A DNA stretch of 64,000 bases, taken from Apiospora phragmitis (Eukaryota; Ascomycota; Sordariomycetes; Amphisphaeriales; Apiosporaceae). The notes beneath the pieces were generated by a model, which worked only from the letters and a program-made list of their open reading frames with translations, was not told the DNA's origin and searched no databases. The stretch lies in NCBI GenBank assembly GCA_038363925.1, contig JAQQWL010000006.1, forward strand, positions 1,654,501 through 1,718,500, in the 5' to 3' direction. Below are positions 61,210 to 64,000 of this stretch, in pieces. The position numbers and the translations under genes were made by a program. Position 1 is the stretch's first letter. Every line of letters begins with the position of its first letter.

Positions 61210-64000
61210 ATGAAACACGCGTTCGAGTTTGATCACTACCAAGCATCGGCGCCCAGCAAGATCGCCCGTGCCTCGCCAACCAAGGACCCCATTGCCATAT
61301 GCGGTATTGGGATCCGTCTTGCTGGCGGCGTCCGGAATGCCGACGACTTGTGGGGTCTCTTGATCGCCGGGCGCGATGCCCGGGGGGCACTACCCCCCCC
61401 CAAAGGGACACCGGGTCGATATATCGTGGTCTCCCGGGGGCCGAAGGCGTTGGCTACTTCATCTCGGATGATATCTCCAAATTTGACCCCTCGTTCTTCT
61501 CCATGATGGAGACCGAGATCGAGAGATGTGACCCCCAGCAGAGAATGCTACTCGAACTGGCACGCGAGTGTCTCGAGGATGCCGGTGTAGTAGATTGGCG
61601 CGGCAAGAGCATTGGGTGCTACATAGCAGCCTACCAAGACGACTGGTCGCAGCTCCAGAACATGGACACCGAAAGGGCCGAGAACGGAATGCTGACTGGC
61701 AATGGCGACTGGATGCTGGCCAATCGGGTCTCGTATGAATACGACCTCCGGGGACCAAGGTGAGCTGACCTCTGATGGCGTCCCTTTCCCAGCATTAACC
61801 ATCTGCTAGCCTGGTTATGAGGACTGCGTGTTCGTCTTCCCTCGTGGCGCTGCACGAAGCCTGCCGGGCACTGCAGAACGGCGATGCTTACGCTGCTATC
61901 GTTGGGGGCACCAACCTACTTCTCAACCCGCACGTCACCACCCTCGAAACAGTGGAGGGGGTTGTGTTCCCCAATGGGTCATCAAGGAGCTTTGATGCCG
62001 ATGCGGATGGCTTCGCCCGAGCTGAGGTTCTAGCGACTGTTTTCGTAAAGAGACTCGAGGATGCACTCCGTGATGGAAACCCCGTCCGAGCGGTGATAAG
62101 TGGTATTGGGACCAACAGCGATGGCAAGAGTGAGGGTATCATGAAACCCAGGGCAGAGGCACAGGTGAATCTGATCAGGAAGGTATATGCTGACACAGGC
62201 ATGGACCCTGCCGACACGGCTTTTGTCGAGGTAGGCCATGCTTTCTTCCCTTCCGGAATCCCGCATCTTGTCCTATGTTGCCACAGTTCACAGAGAGGCT
62301 AACAAGTGAACCCGCAGTGCCATGCCACGGGGACCCGGATTGGCGACCCGATAGAGACTGAGGCGATTAGCAGTGCATTCGGCAGCCGTGGTGTCTACAT
62401 CGGTTCTATCAAGCCTAACATAGGTCATTGTGAGGCCACCTCGGGCCTGGCGAGTGTGATCAAAGCCACTCTGGCCTTGGAGCATGATACTATTCCACCC
62501 AACATCAAATTCGACACTTCAAACCCCCTGAGTAAGTTTTGACCCTTACCGCATGCCTGAGCTTCTTCCTGTATCTTGGTTTTTTCTGGTTGCTTACTGT
62601 AACTGTATCCATACAGTACCGTTTAGCGAGAAAAGGCTCACTGTACCGGTTGTGCCTACACCGTTCCCGAGAGACAGAGCCAAGAGAATCAGCGTGAATT
62701 CTTTCGGGATTGGCGGCTCCAACACCCATGTAGATCATCTTTCACATCACCATCGCTACTTCTCTGAGCATCTACCAATGAATATCCCGGGCAATTACCA
62801 AGATACTAATTGGATACCGCACAGGTTGTCCTACAATCTCCCCTTCACTCACCTCGCGTGTCGCTCGTGCTAGAAAGCCACAGCACACAACTACTCGTGT
62901 TTTCCGCCAACACACGATGGTCACTCGAGAAGCAGATCCAGCTTCATCTTGATCATGCAGCGAAGAACTTGGCTCTTCTCCCAGATATTGCCTGTACTCG
63001 AGCAATCCACCGAGCCAGGCTCCCCAACAGAGCGTTTGCTATCATGAGAGGTGGCAAAGTCGCCAGAACATCCCCCCTAATCAAGGCACCGACGGCCTCA
63101 TCCAAGAAGACAGTAGTCATGCTGTTTAGCGGCCAAGGATGCCAATGGGCTGGTATGGGAAAGGAGCTCATACTCGAGAACCCAGCCTTCGCGCAAGACA
63201 TTGACACAATGGACCTGGCTCTTCAGAGCCTAAGTTGTCGTCCCATGTGGAGTATAAAAAGTGAGTCTACACCATATTACCGTCTTCAAGAAGGATAGCC
63301 CTAGTAACTGTGGCCACAGCCGAGCTCCTGGAATCTAGCACTGAGTGCGTGTACAATGCCGAGAAATCGCAAACGCTTTGCACAGCGCTGCAGCTGGCGC
63401 TTTCTCTTCAGTTTCGGCGGCTAGGCGTTCTACCAGCCGCTGTTATCGGGCACTCCAGCGGTGAGATTGCTGCTGCTTTTGCTGCCGGGTACATCTCCCT
63501 GGAATATGCCATACAAGCCGCCTATCTTCGTGGCCTCGCGGCGTTAAAAGCAAAGCCGAGTGGATCCATGGCAGTAGTTGGTATATCGGCGGCCGAAGTC
63601 CAGCAATTTCTGCCACCAGAGGGCGTTGTCGTCGCCTGTGAGAATGCACCGACAAGCACCACCATCTCGGGCGATCGCTCCAAGGTCGAGAACACACTCT
63701 CGAATATCGGAACTGCCCGGCCGGGGGTCTTTGTCAGGCTATTCAACATTAACGTGGCCTATCACTCCCGTGGGTACTTTCCGCCATTGGATTGCTTTCA
63801 TTGCTAACTTTTGTCCACAGCCGATATATCAGCAGTCGGAAGTGAGTATTTGAAGCTTTTGCATGCTGAGGGCGTTGCCACCGAGATTTGGAGTAAACAG
63901 GGCAGCTGCAAGTTCATCTCCAGCGTTACCGCCGGCTCAATGCACGACTCTTCGGCCTTTACACCGGAGTATTGGGTGGAAAACCTACTGTCGCCAGTGC
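61210..64000 (+). CDS. Iterative type I polyketide synthase, N-terminal KS and AT domains (partial)
   Basis: ATG 61210 ([11 protein letters not shown]). Exons: 61210-61759, 61810-62230, 62318-62530, 62617-62729, 62825-63260, 63320-63769, 63821 to window end. One missing base within about 61,393-61,450 (C9 run likely) restores phase. KS domain: [33 protein letters not shown], Cys motif [17 protein letters not shown], His motifs [13 protein letters not shown] and [12 protein letters not shown]. The Asp usual before TACSSS is Arg here. Next come linker [18 protein letters not shown] and AT domain: [19 protein letters not shown], then [14 protein letters not shown] with the acyl Ser (63449-63466). 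The PQQR and GHSSGE signatures fit fungal highly reducing PKSs. Domains after AT lie outside. Product unknown. Confidence 0.85.

Noticed and set aside
1..64000. CRISPR array, operon or bacterial origin
   Set aside because: No regularly spaced direct repeats; spliceosomal introns and RIP show a filamentous fungus.

Overview
The window looks like genomic DNA of a filamentous ascomycete (Pezizomycotina, probably Sordariomycetes or a near relative; no species call is possible from sequence alone). Genes carry many short introns (about 50-115 bp) with GT..AG ends and CTAAC-type branch sites. Typical Pezizomycotina families are present: an RGS-LOV photoreceptor, a caleosin, a Dal5-type transporter, a 2EXR protein, a tannase-like esterase, a small secreted protein and an iterative type I polyketide synthase. 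Two long AT-rich blocks almost lack CpA/TpG while keeping CpG, the mark of repeat-induced point mutation (RIP).

Layout. 1-6.4 kb: the 3' end of a UBP14-type deubiquitinase gene, a low-complexity gene and a glycine-rich GPI-anchored wall-protein gene. 6.4-14.7 kb: sparse, with an SDR fragment and a tannase/feruloyl esterase. 14.73-24.24 kb: AT-rich block 1, which resolves as one three-layer nest: a pogo-like DNA transposon (G) holds a second pogo-like element (X-A), which holds a Ty1/copia-type LTR element. 24.2-35.6 kb: a GC-normal gene island with the 2EXR protein, RGS-LOV protein, caleosin, MFS transporter and, about 0.2 kb from the next AT block, a small secreted protein. 35.8-53.8 kb: AT-rich block 2, with pogo-like elements X-B', X-B (split by a 7.6 kb Ty3/gypsy element) and X-D, two LTR-like direct repeats and an inverted duplication. 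53.9-64 kb: ADH (+), acyl-CoA dehydrogenase (-), APH-like kinase (+), LaeA-type methyltransferase (-) and polyketide synthase (+, cut by the window end).

How the genes may work together. The acyl-CoA dehydrogenase and APH-like kinase form a divergent pair sharing 204 bp. They match the two halves of the fused animal ACAD10/ACAD11 enzymes, which phosphorylate and then dehydrate 4-hydroxyacyl substrates. With an ADH on one side and a methyltransferase and polyketide synthase on the other, the right end looks either like a biosynthetic cluster at an isochore edge or like a catabolic trio beside one.

Reading caution. At least seven single-copy genes contain single-base indels, mostly in G/C homopolymers. 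In several cases removing or adding exactly one base makes every exon phase fit. This points to consensus errors, although decay beside RIP islands is possible. One gene instead has an 8-bp tandem expansion and another has an in-frame TAG.
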